A stretch of DNA of 64,000 nt, taken from Psoroptes ovis (taxonomy: Eukaryota > Arthropoda > Arachnida > Sarcoptiformes > Psoroptidae). Numbering within the stretch: position 1 is the stretch's first letter; each line of letters opens with the position of its first letter. The translations under genes were made by a program, and so were the position numbers. Location: assembly GCA_002943765.1 (NCBI GenBank), contig PQWQ01000001.1, forward strand, positions 3,507,501 to 3,571,500, read 5' to 3'. The notes beneath the pieces were generated by a model. That model ran no database searches, was not told the DNA's origin, and saw only the letters and a program-made list of their open reading frames with translations. Shown here in pieces: positions 41,230 to 53,989 of this stretch.

Positions 41230-42482
41230 GTAGGTTGAATTTTTTATCTTCTATTCTTTCATTTTCATTTGATTGATTGATTTACCGAGAAACAATCAAA
41301 TTTTCTCGTGAATTCTCTATTTTACCCGAATCGATTCCACATACAAAAGGTCTACGATTGTTCTTCGATCGATTATCATTATTTGAGTTTATGTTTGTTA
41401 AAAAAACCCGAAAACAAACAAAACGATTCCTAACTACTAATAATAATAACATTATTTGTTGTGTTTATGCATCATAATGATGATGAATATTATTATTATC
41501 ATCATCTATGAACAATGAGAGATTATTGAGAGAAATTTAAAAATTTTGAATTTTATATTTGAATTGAAATTGAAATTGTGTTTATATGAATAATAATAAT
41601 AATATAATCGATTATTATCATTGTAATCGTCGTTGATTGTTTTTTCTCCCAATAATTTTGTATTATTATTCATCGATATTTTCACAACCAATCCAATTCA
41701 AGTCTTTCCATGTATAGTTTTGCCAAATGTTCATGAAAACAAACACAAAAAGTTCACGTTTATTCTGGGCCCAAGTATTTTTTTATTCGCTTCTCAAGGA
41801 CCCAAGAGTCTCTCGTTCGTGGTTTCACGATGATTTTTATTGCTTTTTGAGAGAAAAAGAAAATGGCCCAATGTCAGAATATTTGTTGTCATTACTTTTG
41901 TTTTTATTCGCCATCATCATTTGTTATTAGTATTATTATTGGTTTTACATAAAATAATAATGTTTTATGGTATGGATTATGTGTTTTTGTTTTTCTGAAT
42001 TGGATTTCTTTTTCTTGTTTGAAAATTTCAAACAATTCTTTTTTTATGAAATGTTTTACTCTTCATTCATTGATTGAACATTGAATAAAAACTAAATCTA
42101 TGTTGAATAATGACAAAATCTTGAGCGAAATTTCAATACAAAATTTATTGAATTTTCAATCGAATAAATTGGATAAAATTCAACAAAAATAATAGTGAAT
42201 TATTTCGATATATTTTATCCAAGCAAACAATTTAAAATGAAAAATGTTTTATCTCATTTCTACGATAATCTTTCGAGTATATTTTTCATTTTAAATTTTA
42301 AATCTCATTGAAATTTTCTTAGATATAAAAAAAATAAAACTCTCTATCGTTTTAAGATTAACAATTATTTATCTTTGAATTTTTGTTTATTTATTTTTTA
42401 AATTTAGAAAAAATTGAAATAAAATTCATTTTATCCATAGATTAATCTTGAAAAATCTTTGAAAGTGAGATATTTTTCTTTG

Positions 42483-42504
42483 TTTTTTTTTTTTTTTTTT
42501 TTTT
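42483..42504. repeat. Poly-T run (22 T)
   Basis: Uninterrupted homopolymer in non-coding sequence. Confidence 0.8.
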
Positions 42505-45500
42505 GAATCTATCTCCGAATCCAAATCTTTGAAATTGAAAATTTATCTATGAATTCATTGTGAATCGACAAAAGTATTCCTATCGATCCACTGTTATCTC
42601 AAGATGAAACGAAAGTGAAATTTCTTGAAAATGAAATTTATGGAAAATTTTCTTTCAATTTCCATCGAAAAATGGTGGATCAAATTTCCTTTGAAAGCAG
42701 CCTTCTCTCTGACCCTTCGATTCTTAGAAAATAGAATTAAATTTTTTATTCAATTCTCGCAGCAAAAAAGGGGTGAGAATTGAATAAACATTTGAAAAAA
42801 ATTCAAATTAAAATTTTAAATTGAAATTTTCAATTTTGGCTGCAAAGAAAAAAATCTCTTTGTATTTACACTCAAAGAAATCATTGAGTACATTTTTGAA
42901 TATATTTACTTAACATCTTTTTACATTTCATCTCTTGCAAATCCCTCATTTTTCAATTACATTTCTGGAGGAAAATTTGAAAAAATATTCATAATTTTCA
43001 TGTTCAAATATTTTATTTGATTCAATTTTATTTTTAAGAAAAGCAAAAATCTTTTCATAGAAAAAATTTTCAAAATCAAATAATTTTGTATAATTAACAT
43101 GATGTTGTTGTTTGATTAGAACCTATCGGATCAATCAAATAGATACAGCATGTGGACAGGTGGATTTTTCTCCTTCCAATGACCTTATTGAACATATTTT
43201 GATTAGAATTATTATTATGTAATAGTTCAAGTCTAAAAATATATTTACGATATACAAAAAATCAAAAAAAAAAATCATCACCACAAAACCTGTTATTTTC
43301 TATTTTCAAATTGAAAATTCAATTATCAATGATGATTATCATCAATTTATTATCAAATCATATTCTATTATGTTTAATTGAAAATCATCAATTTTTTCTT
43401 TTATTGATGTGTAAATTGCACGATATGTCAACATGTGTTTATTTCAGAGATTTTTCCGTTGATCTAAATGTAAATGTAAATATTACATATGCCATCATTT
43501 ACCACCACATTGACCGCACATTTTCCATGTTTCCTAGCGCATTACCTGCTTGGCAAAATTTTTATGTGTTTGTGAATATCCTCATACAAAACTAACCTCA
43601 AAAAAATTGAAAAGATAAATACCATTGTAGATTAAAAGCTGAAAGCTGTCAAAATTTCTATCAATTTTCGCTCATTTTGCTAAGAAAATGACGATGTGTC
43701 AGGTGCTTTGTTGGTAATGTTTTTTGCTGATGATTCAGCCTTATTTTCACATGAAAAAGGAAAAAATTGCCTACAATTCGACCTAAAAATTAAATTTACA
43801 AGTCGCAAAACGAAAGATGTGAAATGTTTGATTGAATTTTACATTTTGAACATTTTTTTTTGTGTGTGCGAACATTACGAGAATGGTGAATTTAAATACA
43901 CGTTTTTTGAAATGTTGCTCGATTTGGTGTTTGATGTGGTGTGGTGTCTTTTCAATTTGCATAGATAATCAGATTCAGACAAGAAAAAAATGTTTTAATC
44001 AAATAATTTTGATGTATGTGTGTCTGTGTGTGCGTATAAAATGCTATTACATTTGTACACAAAGATGTACCAGATCTTATGTAATATGAATCATGTTATT
44101 ATTTTCTGTAAATTGGAATGGGAATCTTAAATTTTGCCCGAATAAAAAATTTATGGTACATTTTCTCGGTACGTTTCTCAAAAATAATAATTAGTGATAT
44201 CATATTAAAAGGGAAAAATTTTCATGTGAAATTTAATGTTTTATTTTCTATTATTTTCGCAGCCAAAATTCTTGTTAAATTCAAATAGCTTAGAAATAAA
44301 ATAAAATAAAATGTAAATTTTAATTGTCATTTACATACACTAAAATGTTCGGGTATTGTCTTTGATATTCAAAAATGATTAATTAAATTTATTTCGAGTA
44401 AATTTGAATTTTTAGAAATCAGAATTGTTTTTTCCATGAATATCGTGTAATCGACAATGAAATAATCAGTAAAACTCAAAATTAATCACAATTCAATCTC
44501 AATTTTCTAAATTCAACTCGAAAACATTCTTGTTTGATTTTTTAGATTGAATTTCTCGGACAGAATCTATTGCTTTTGACAATAATCGGTGCAAAATACA
44601 GAGAGAGATAAAGAGATTTGAATGAGTTAACAACAACAAGAAAAATTGTGAAATTGTACATTCGATCAAAATGACCAGAATTCTAATGAAAACAAATCAA
44701 AGACCTCCAGAATAACAATAATAATGAAAATAATTAATTCAATATATATAAAATGATTATTTGATTTTATTCTCGATAATCAAAATAATAATAATAGATT
44801 TTTTATTTTTAATTAATTTTCATTCATTTATTTTCCTCAATCTGATTGTATTTGCATTTATATTCACTAGAAATGAATGAATGAATAAATAATTGAATAA
44901 ATAAATAAATGAATAAAGAAATTATCCTTCGTTAATGAATCACCGTACACACCCCATATGGTGACCACCCTTTAAAACAACAACAACAAAAACAGCATGT
45001 CCATAATCGGATTTTGTCATATCTTTTGAAAATTTTTCTCTCTATTTTGTTTTCATTAAATGTTCAAATAAATCTTGATTATTATTATGATTGGATTATC
45101 CAAAATGAAATTGAATTCTCAATTATCATTAGAAGAAATATGTACATTGGTTCCAAATATTGACTGTGATTGTTTTCAATTTCTCCTTCTTATGTTCTCG
45201 TTTTAGTTCGACAATAATCAAATGTTTGTTCTATTAGGTTTCTTTGATCATTAACACAATCAATGTATGCGTGTTTTCGTGTTTGAATTACGATTACGAT
45301 TCAAAATTGTAATTTTCTGATTTGGGATCTAAGATTCATACACTAAATGATGTACGATTTCTACCCGTATGAAAATTTTCAAGAATTTTTTCAAATTCAA
45401 TTTATTATTCAAATATATCTGATGTCGAATCAATGAAATGTCTATGTTGATTGAATATCAGCGACAACAACAATAACTAAAATAGTGAATAGGAGAATGA

Positions 45501-46686
45501 TAAAAATTGGAATCGAGTCATGCTGATCTAATCAGACAGTGACAACGAAAATAAATAACATTTTTTGACATGACAAATGTTATTGAATTGAAATCGATAC
45601 ATTTGTGACACAACGCCCGCCAGTAAAACTCCTATTTTAAATGTAATTTACATGTTTTTGGGCTTTTTTCTTTTGTTGTTGTTTCCATCGTGAAAGATCA
45701 GTAGGAATAGGATTCGTAGTATAACGTATACACGGTGCATGATAATGTATTATTCATCATGAAATAATGAGTGGAGTTAAATTTTTTTTTCGATGAATTT
45801 TTGCAAATTTTCTTGTTTCAATTTCCATTTGAATCAGTGATGAACTGAATTAGTTTTCAGAATGAGACAAGAAATAAATTAAAATTCATTTCAATTCATC
45901 CGTTTTCAAATGTGTTTGTTTTGTTTCCAATTTTTCATTATTATCATATATTTTACCTCATGTGATTTGTGATTGATTCACATCCTAAATAATAGTAGAA
46001 TGAAACTTTTACTCAGACAAAATAAGAATTAATTTCATGTACCCTTGGTATTTATTTCTTTTCTAAAAATTTAAATTTGAAAATTTGGGAATTTCACAAA
46101 ATTTATTCAGAGAATATTCTTTCAAGGAAATTTCCTCATTTATTATTTTTGTTATTATTATTATCATTATTTATTCTGTAAATTTTTACTTTAAAAAATT
46201 ATTCAAAAACAAACAACAGAAAATTCCAATATTTAAATTAAAAAAAAACGAAAACAACATACAATTTCAATTATTTTAAAATTTATTTTCAATTATTCAT
46301 TTCTTTTTTTTTATTTGTTTGTTTATAAAAATTCGTTTTAAATTTTTGCCTATGCACATTCAGTCATTTCCTTTTATTTTACTTGAAAAATAAAAATAGA
46401 AGTTTCATATATTTGTATTTTAAACTCTGATCACAAACAATGAATAAGATATTTTTAGGTAATTTTAATTTTAAGTTTGCTTGAACCGAAATTTTCTCTC
46501 ATGCATTTGTTCAATCTTACTTAATCGAAAAAAATCATTCATTTGAATATTTCTTATTTTTTTTGAAGCGATTCTTACGAATAATTCATAAAAAAATATA
46601 TTTTTAAAATTAAATATTAATATATGAGAGAATAATTATAATAATAATCATTAGCATTATTTACAAATAATAATAAATTTATTGAT

Positions 46687-46713
46687 ATTCATTCATTCAT
46701 TCATTCATTCATT
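46687..46713. repeat. (ATTC)n microsatellite
   Basis: Six or more ATTC tetranucleotides in non-coding sequence. Confidence 0.8.
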
Positions 46714-49700
46714 ATGTGTGTGTTTAAAGGGTAAAAAAAATTTATTAACCATTCAATATGATCAATGGCAATCAAAAATAATGATGATGGAAAAATTAAG
46801 AGTGGTAGGGGAGAACTTTTATATGAAGAAAATGAATAATTTTAAAGCATTGAATCATTATGATAATAATAATGATGAAGATGGCGAGAGAAAAATTGAA
46901 ATTGAAAATGATGAACATAAACAATATAATAATATTTCATAAGCATCATAAATAGTGATAATAATAAATTATATTAATGATTTAAATTATCCTCTTAGGA
47001 ACCTTTAAGTTTTTTCTAGGGGATTTTTTTTTTAATATTAAAAAAATGAAAATTTTCATATTTTTTATTAAGCCTCAATCTTCAATAATAATCATCTAAA
47101 AAAACAAATTCATTCATTGGTAATCAAGATTGAGTGAATTGATGAGAGTGAATCGAGTAGTGTTATTATAGTAATTCTGACTGACTAGAATTCTCCATTC
47201 GTTTCTTGTTCATTGATTTTTGAATTTGATTCTTCGGATATTTGATTCTTGTTTTCAATTACAGTTCTATGGATAAATTATTATTATTTATAAGAAATCA
47301 TTACCCTAAAGGCTTTTTCGTTCAAGCGGAAATTTATATTTCATTGCAAAATTTATATTTTAAAGCTTAGATTCTTCACATTTGTTTGATGAAGTTCTTC
47401 ATCAAAAATTATTTTTTTTTCTTCGATTGAATCTAAATATATTGAATTTTTGGTCGAAATGCAATCGCACGAAGGTGCCTTGAGGTATGTGTGCGAAAAA
47501 AGGATGTGTGTGTGTATTGAGGTGTATCCAGAAAAAAAGTAATTGTATCGAGGTGTATCGATGAAAAGCAATATATTCATGTATATCGGAGACATATTTG
47601 TCACAAAAATTTAAAATTGAAGCTATTGTTAATCGATTTGAACACGAAAATTTCCAATTGGAAATCGAGAATATGAATTTTTCATTTTTCACTGAAGAAT
47701 AAGGGAAATGAATTTTTAATTATTTCAAAAATTTTTTGACCAATTTTCTTCGGGTTTTCCTTTGGATATCGCTCATTAATCAAAATGTCCCGAAATTTCC
47801 GGATATTATCCAACGACAAACGCCCAAATTATTGTTTAACAATATTATTTTTCTCTAATTACCCACAAGATTAATGTTTTCATCATTGATTCCTTTATGA
47901 TATTGCCAATTTTTTATGAAAAAACATAATTCAATAATTTAATAAACATGACTTGAATTCATAGTTTTAAACTATGGGTGTGTGTTTGCGTGTGTATAAA
48001 GGTTATACTTATTGATTGTTTTGTTTCATTTTAAAGTTGAAATTGCAAAAGTAAATGAACGAACCATGACAACTTTGTTTGATTTCAATTTATGTTTCAT
48101 TATTTATGTTTGCCGATTGGTTTAATTTGATTGTAAATTGTTTTTTTTTAATATTTCTATTTAATTTAGATTCATTGCAATTATTTTGCTGGTTAATTTG
48201 ATACTTTTAATGAAATATTTTAGTGACAATCTATTATTTTATCCATTTTGACATAGTTTCTACTAAAATTTAGTTTATTACGAATCTTATTTATTTTCAT
48301 TTTGATTATAATTTGTATGTTTTGTTTTCATTATAATTAATTTCAACATAAAATATCAATATATTTGAATTTTCTATCACTGATTCTTGTGAATTTCGGT
48401 TTAACATCTCGGTGCAAATAATTCTTAAGAATTTATTTGTTCCTAATATTCTTGAAATTATCAATAATATTACGAAATATATTCATTAGAATGTTTAGTT
48501 TAGGATTCAATTTGATGAGAATTAAAATGTATGAATTTATAATATGGAATAAATTATTGAAAATAAATAAATGTATGTCTTTAATCATTTATTATTTGGA
48601 CCCATAAACTTTCCGGTCATCAATTTATTTTCAATTTCTTTCATATAAATTCAAGGCACTATTTATACCGGATACATTATCATTAGTTTTTCTGTCCATA
48701 AAAAATGCCCATAAAAAATGAATGGAGATGAAATGAAAAATCATTTTTTTTTATGTTGAACATTTGAAATCGCAAATATCTCTTTTATTCATTTCGAAAT
48801 TTTTTTAAAAAACAAGAATTTCAAGACATGAATAAATATCTATTTTTAGATATTTAATCAGAAATCTAAATAACTTTTACATTCTTTTTAATCTCAACGA
48901 GTTTACGAACATATATTGAAAATGTAAATTTATATGTAAATCACAAAAATGATTTTGAAATATAAAATTCAATGCAAAAAAATAATAAAAATCAATCTCA
49001 AATGAAATGGATTCAAATTGAATTCAGTGTAAGACAAAGATATGTACAAATAATGTTCTTAAGAAAATTCTCAAATGTCCGATATATTTATGATGAATAC
49101 ATTTTTATTTGAATATCATTCAACAGAAATATAATTTAATTTTCTATGGATATTTTCTTTGATGTTATTAATATTCTTGTAAACACTCATATATATTGAT
49201 TGATTTCTCTAAGCCTCATAAATATTTCTTCAAGAATCATATCGAAATATGATTCAATGAAATCAATTGCAATATATACTTTGAATACTACTTTGTCTAA
49301 ATGGCAGCAGCATTCATTCAATCACCAACACAATCACAAATATTTATGAAATTATTTTCTTTGTTAGATTCCACATTTTAGCCAATTTTCTTTGTTGATG
49401 ACTTCAGCCATTGTATGCCTAGAAATGTGATTCGAAAACTTTTTGATTTATTCCATTAGATTCAATCAAACGATTGGCCACTTTTTATTATTGTTATTAT
49501 CTTTAATATTTGATAATAATAATTTCAAACATAAACAGATGTCCACCAATTACTTTTACACTTTTATATTGAATATTTACTCATATGTTTGACTATCAAA
49601 TGTTCAATAATAGATTGTCCATTCCTGTACAATCAATTTATATCAATTTTACTTTCGCTTCACATTAGTTTTCCATTGATTCATTTCTAAATTTCACTTT

Positions 49701-51103
49701 TGTATTTGTTTTCGGTGTTTAACTATTTTTGCTTCTATTCGGGCGAAATGTTATCAACCTTTTTTCTCACCATTCGTGACTGCACTTGTCAATCACATTG
49801 TGATAAGGCAGCATTAAATCTGTAGTGAAAAAAATGATTTTCAAAGATTTCAAATTGAAAATCTTGAGAAGTTTTTGCAAAATCTTAGCGATAAGCAAAC
49901 AAAAATTGAATTATGCTTTAGTGTTAATCAAAAATCAATGAATGTTTATTTGAAATTTTAGATTTTTCAAAGTTTTATTCTTTTTTGTTTAACACTTTCA
50001 ATATTAATAAATAATGGCAAATATTTTCGCTTTTGAAGAAAATGAATTTGGAGAAAACAAAATGAAAAACATTGAAATTCTACGCAAATATTTACACAAT
50101 TCATATTTTTGAAAACGACTAAAAATGAAATGAAATTTGACAAGAATTTCAAAATTTTCAAAATTCTGTCACAATTTATTTTTGATAAAATATGAATAAC
50201 TTTTCTCTGAAAAATGGAAGAAAATCACAAATATCAATATTAAAAATGTGTAGTGTTTGTGTTCTTTCAAACAACATCTACTTCTTCAGATGATTATAAT
50301 AAATATTGAATTTGAAAATTTGATGCATGCAAATTGAATATATTTTTATGCCATGAATATTGACTGTATGATTGGTGGTAAAGATATGAACTACAAATAA
50401 TGAATTTAGAGTATAAAAGAAAAGAAAAAAATTTCAATTTGATTGAGTGGTGAACAATAAAATATAGATAGAAAGAACCACAACGAAATAAATGAAAACT
50501 GAAACAAAGAATTGAAATAAGAAAATATAAAAACAACGACTGCATTCAAGAATGATTTAAAGTGAATGAAAATTCCATAAAAAAAACAATCCAAAAACAA
50601 AATCGATGAAAAATATGCATATTCTTAAAATATAGGGCCATCCGAAAAGTTCTTGGTGATTTTTAAACTGAAAATCCATTGAAAAATCGGCAATAACTTA
50701 CCAGACAACGCAATATATTGAATCATTTGATTCAATCTAATTATACAACCAATTGAAAAACTATATTACAAAGAATATTCTTGACAAAATAAATCTTCTT
50801 AGCATTGAAATTTTTCTCCATTTTTTATGATGAAATTGATGCATTGAATACAAATTTGCATATAAAATCAAATTATTATTATTATTATTGTTGTTGTTTG
50901 ATCATCATTTTCTCGATAAAATAATAATGATAATAACAATAATTTTGTTTCATATTCATTTCATTATATTTATTTGTTTGCTTGTTTGTTATGAAGAAGA
51001 AAAAGAATAAATTTTCATATATGCACAAAAACAATGCAATTCAATTAAAAAAACAACAAAGCAAAGCTTTACTAAAACATTGATCCATTGAAATGGATAT
51101 GCA

Positions 51104-51306
51104 TGTCAGAAAAAACACTTTTAAATTTGATTTTAATAATTTTATTTAATTTTTATTCAAAATTTTATTTTCTACCGAGTGAGGTAGCTTTTTCAACGTC
51201 TCAAATCAGAATGACCGTTCATTCTTTTCATATTTTTAAAAACATATCGTTGGCTCCAAAATTGGGGCTATTCGTAAAGAACGACTATTGACAATTTATC
51301 ATGACA
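51104..51306 (-). repeat. 3' LTR (203 bp)
   Basis: Direct repeat identical to 53990-54192. On the minus strand it begins TGTCATGATAAATTG, has a TATA-like TTTTTAAAAATATG near the middle and several AATAAA-like hexamers in its last third, and ends TTTTCTGACA. The protease-tail reading frame runs into it and stops at 51285-51287. Confidence 0.93.
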
Positions 51307-52214
51307 TCCCCCCGCCTAAGATGTTTTGTAGGGATGCCAGCGGAACATGGTTTAAAATTTGATTTAAATTTAGTCTTCTTATTAATTTTATCGTTATTAA
51401 AATTGTTTTTTATATGGGTGTGATGGAAATGATCATATGTTTCATGTTTTGATTTGCTGGGTAGATCTTTAGGTGCTATTTGTTTGTAATTTCTGAATTT
51501 TTGATAATTGACATTATTTTTTAAATGGCATTCATGTAGCTTGATAACAGTAGGCTTGCGATGATTTTGTTGTAATTGAGAACATGGATTGAATCTACGC
51601 TGATAAGATTGGCTATTGAATGGTTTGATACCTGAATGTATGCGACGATGTTGCGCTAGATGTATTGAGTTTGTCAATGATTTGATTTGGTTTTGTTGTG
51701 GTTGTTTTTGTTGGGTTGTCAGTCTCATTAATGTCGGTTTCGTTGGTTGATATGGTTTTGGACTGAAAATTTTGATTCGATTATTTTTATATTTGTTTTT
51801 CTTGTTTTGGCGTTGTTGTTGATATCGTTCTGAGGGATTTCTTAAACGTTGGTTCATCCTATTATCTTGAATCTTAGATGTTTCAGTCCAATTCATTTCA
51901 CTTTGATTAATTTGTTTGGGTATTAACATATTGTTTTCCAATTCTAGTTGTAAGTGAAATGATACCATTGTGGATCGAGATATAATAATAGTATCATAAA
52001 AATGTTCCATTACAAAGAATTTTACTTTTTTTTCAATTTGGCCAATCTTGACCTTTACAAACACCATATTCTCCAATTTTTTCTTTTCATTCAACGTTAT
52101 TAGACTACAATTTACCTTTTTTGGAATTAAATTAAGTGATTGACAGATGAATGGTGTCATTAGGTTGATGTTGGAGCCGGTATCTATTTCAAATTCATGA
52201 TGTTGATGGTTGAT
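51285..52214 (-). CDS. Aspartic-protease segment with a long basic tail, read in frame after the gag TAG
   Basis: The frame continues directly past the gag stop, in the same phase, to a TGA-type or other stop at 51287-51285 inside the 3' LTR, about 309 residues. It opens with EFEIDTGSNINLMTPF, whose D-T-G-S is the active-site loop of retroviral-type aspartic proteases. Strand-like segments VFVKVKIG and YDTIIISRSTM complete a small DUF1758-like protease of about 110 residues. The remaining 200 residues are rich in Lys, Arg, Gln, Asn and His with no enzyme motif. The first Met downstream of the TAG is at 52160, which would lose the DTG motif, so expression probably needs stop-codon readthrough; alternatively the TAG is a mutation in this copy. 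Reverse transcriptase and integrase are absent. Confidence 0.75.
   Translation of the reverse strand: MNHQHHEFEIDTGSNINLMTPFICQSLNLIPKKVNCSLITLNEKKKLENMVFVKVKIGQIEKKVKFFVMEHFYDTIIISRSTMVSFHLQLELENNMLIPKQINQSEMNWTETSKIQDNRMNQRLRNPSERYQQQRQNKKNKYKNNRIKIFSPKPYQPTKPTLMRLTTQQKQPQQNQIKSLTNSIHLAQHRRIHSGIKPFNSQSYQRRFNPCSQLQQNHRKPTVIKLHECHLKNNVNYQKFRNYKQIAPKDLPSKSKHETYDHFHHTHIKNNFNNDKINKKTKFKSNFKPCSAGIPTKHLRRGDVMINCQ
51307..51317 (-). promoter_or_regulatory. Polypurine tract
   Basis: The minus strand reads AGGCGGGGGGA directly against the TGTCA start of the 3' LTR. This is where plus-strand synthesis is primed in LTR elements. Six consecutive G stand out in this AT-rich region. Confidence 0.75.
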
Positions 52215-53900
52215 CTAGCCATAAACTTTTATTGGTTTTACTTCAATTTCATCGTATGTTTCATTATTGTCGTTATCATCCATTATTAATTGATAATTTT
52301 CAAAAATGTCACTACTAATTTCAGCCAGGAAATTCGTTTCATTTATATCGGATTGTTGATTACGATTATTTGATTCATTCAAATTAGATGATGAATGTGA
52401 TTGATTGTTTTCAGACAGAGTGACTAAGAAATTTTGATTATTATTTTGGTTGTTATTCATGTTATTATTACAATATAATGGATGATGTTTTTGTAGGCAG
52501 ATACAGCAACGTCGAACGTTACGGCAATCAGTAGCCAGATGATTCGTTTTAAAACAATTGCGACATAGATTACGACTTTCTATTATGCGTTTTTTTTCTG
52601 TGGGAGCCATTTGAGTTCTGCAATCTACTGTATTGTGAGAGTTGCTGCTACAAAAATAGCAGATAAATCTGTTCATTGTTGTTGTGGATGTTATATTATT
52701 ATTATTATTGTTAATATTATTACGAATTTGATTACTTGTTTGTCTTGTTTGATTTGATTCATAATTGGCTATTAAATTCATAGATTCATTCCTTTCTTTA
52801 GCGATTAGATGACATTCCTTCAGAACGCCAATAATTTCTTCAACTTCCTTATCTGTTACTGTTTTAATTTTTTGGAATAATGAATTTGATAATTTACTGC
52901 CAATCATGAGTTTGAACTTGTCTTTTATTCGATCATTTGCTTGCGACGAATTCAATATTTTGTACGTTCTTTCAATATTTTCTAACAACTTGTCGATTTG
53001 TTTTTCGTCGAAGTCATTGTCAATCGGTTTTTCATTTGCGAAATCTTTCAATATTCGGTTAAAAATTTCATTTTCGTTGAAAAAATGGTCTTTCAATTTC
53101 ATTTTAGCTTGATTATAATCGTTCAAATCATAGTATCCTTCTATCAATCTGACTGTTTTTTCGTCTAATTTATCTTTCAAAATATGCAATTTCGTCAGTT
53201 CTGGCATATTGGATTGGTCTAATACCTTTTCCAATGGTGTAAAGAATTCCCGAAAGTTGAGGAATTTACCATCAAATTTTTTTAGATATTTTAATTGTTC
53301 ATATGTACGAAGTTCACTATAGTATTCGTTAATGTTACTATTGAAATTGTTGTTGTTACTATTATTGTTGTTGTTGTTATTCTTGTTGTTATTATTGATA
53401 TTATTATTGACAATATTGTTGGAATTTGAATGGTTGTTGTTATTATTGATCTTATTATTGACAATATTGTTGGAATTTGGATTGTTGTTGTTATTATTGT
53501 TGATATGATTTTTGACAATATTGTTGGAATGTGGGTTGTCGTTGTCATCATTAGATTCATGAACCGAATTCAATTTTTCATCATAACGTCGATATTTGTC
53601 CATGATTTTATTATATTTTTCTTGGTAGTCTTGATTAATCAATTTGAATTGTTCTTCATCAAAAACTTCGTTGTTTTCTTTTGAAAATTTTAATCTTTCT
53701 TCATATAATTTTTGATATTGATCAATATCTTCCGATAATTTTCTGAATTTTGTCATGAAATCGTACGGAGCACATCTTGAATCGTTGAAGATTCTTGTTA
53801 TGGTTGCTCGAATCGATGATTTTTTTTCTAATTCATTGTTTTGTGTGAGATGAGTATTACCATCAGTTGCGGTTTCAATTGCGTCATGGAAATTTTCCAT
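52215..53900 (-). CDS. gag: BEL/Pao-type Gag polyprotein
   Basis: A 561-residue uninterrupted frame starts at 53900, 90 bp inside the 5' LTR, and ends at a TAG (52217-52215). The N-terminal 100 residues are helical and charged. An Asn-rich part with tandem 17-18-residue repeats follows at about 120-190. Residues about 203-330 match the Gag core of BEL/Pao elements (DUF1759-like: LKKFDGKFLNFREFF, KLHILKDKLDEKTVRLIEG, YNQAKMKLKDHF). Residues about 408-475 carry three Cys/His motifs, CYFCSSNSHNTVDC, CRNCFKTNHLATDC and CCICLQKHHPLYC, the arrangement typical of BEL/Pao nucleocapsids. Gag forms the particle and binds element RNA. The frame has no lesion apart from the terminal TAG. Confidence 0.9.
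   Translation of the reverse strand: MENFHDAIETATDGNTHLTQNNELEKKSSIRATITRIFNDSRCAPYDFMTKFRKLSEDIDQYQKLYEERLKFSKENNEVFDEEQFKLINQDYQEKYNKIMDKYRRYDEKLNSVHESNDDNDNPHSNNIVKNHINNNNNNNPNSNNIVNNKINNNNNHSNSNNIVNNNINNNNKNNNNNNNSNNNNFNSNINEYYSELRTYEQLKYLKKFDGKFLNFREFFTPLEKVLDQSNMPELTKLHILKDKLDEKTVRLIEGYYDLNDYNQAKMKLKDHFFNENEIFNRILKDFANEKPIDNDFDEKQIDKLLENIERTYKILNSSQANDRIKDKFKLMIGSKLSNSLFQKIKTVTDKEVEEIIGVLKECHLIAKERNESMNLIANYESNQTRQTSNQIRNNINNNNNNITSTTTMNRFICYFCSSNSHNTVDCRTQMAPTEKKRIIESRNLCRNCFKTNHLATDCRNVRRCCICLQKHHPLYCNNNMNNNQNNNQNFLVTLSENNQSHSSSNLNESNNRNQQSDINETNFLAEISSDIFENYQLIMDDNDNNETYDEIEVKPIKVYG
53396..53535. repeat. Tandem repeats of 51-54 bp inside gag
   Basis: The motif GACAATATTGTTGGAATTTG recurs at 53409, 53460 and 53514, with a variant at the third. 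Spacings are 51 and 54 bp, so the frame is kept. On the coding strand each unit specifies an Asn-rich repeat of the form NSNNIVNN. Confidence 0.8.
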
Positions 53901-53989
53901 TTTTTTTTTTTTTTTTTAGCTATAACTCTTCTTTTTTTTCTTTTATTTGCAGCTATTATTCACCAAACAGATTTAAGATCTTGCTGGCT

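Larger units (their letters stand above)
41230..51103. other. Non-coding region of about 9.9 kb (possible intron)
   Basis: This follows the donor at 41229 and may be intron of that gene. It is AT-rich with AAT and TGAA repeats, a 22-T run at 42483-42504 and an (ATTC)n tract at 46687-46713. Open frames such as 43311-43595 and 46682-46942 have no recognisable domain. I see no supported exon. Confidence 0.5.

Noticed and set aside
53430..53684. Plus-strand hydrophobic frame across the gag repeat region
   Set aside because: Antisense reading of Asn-rich gag repeats; Val/Ile strings are an artefact.
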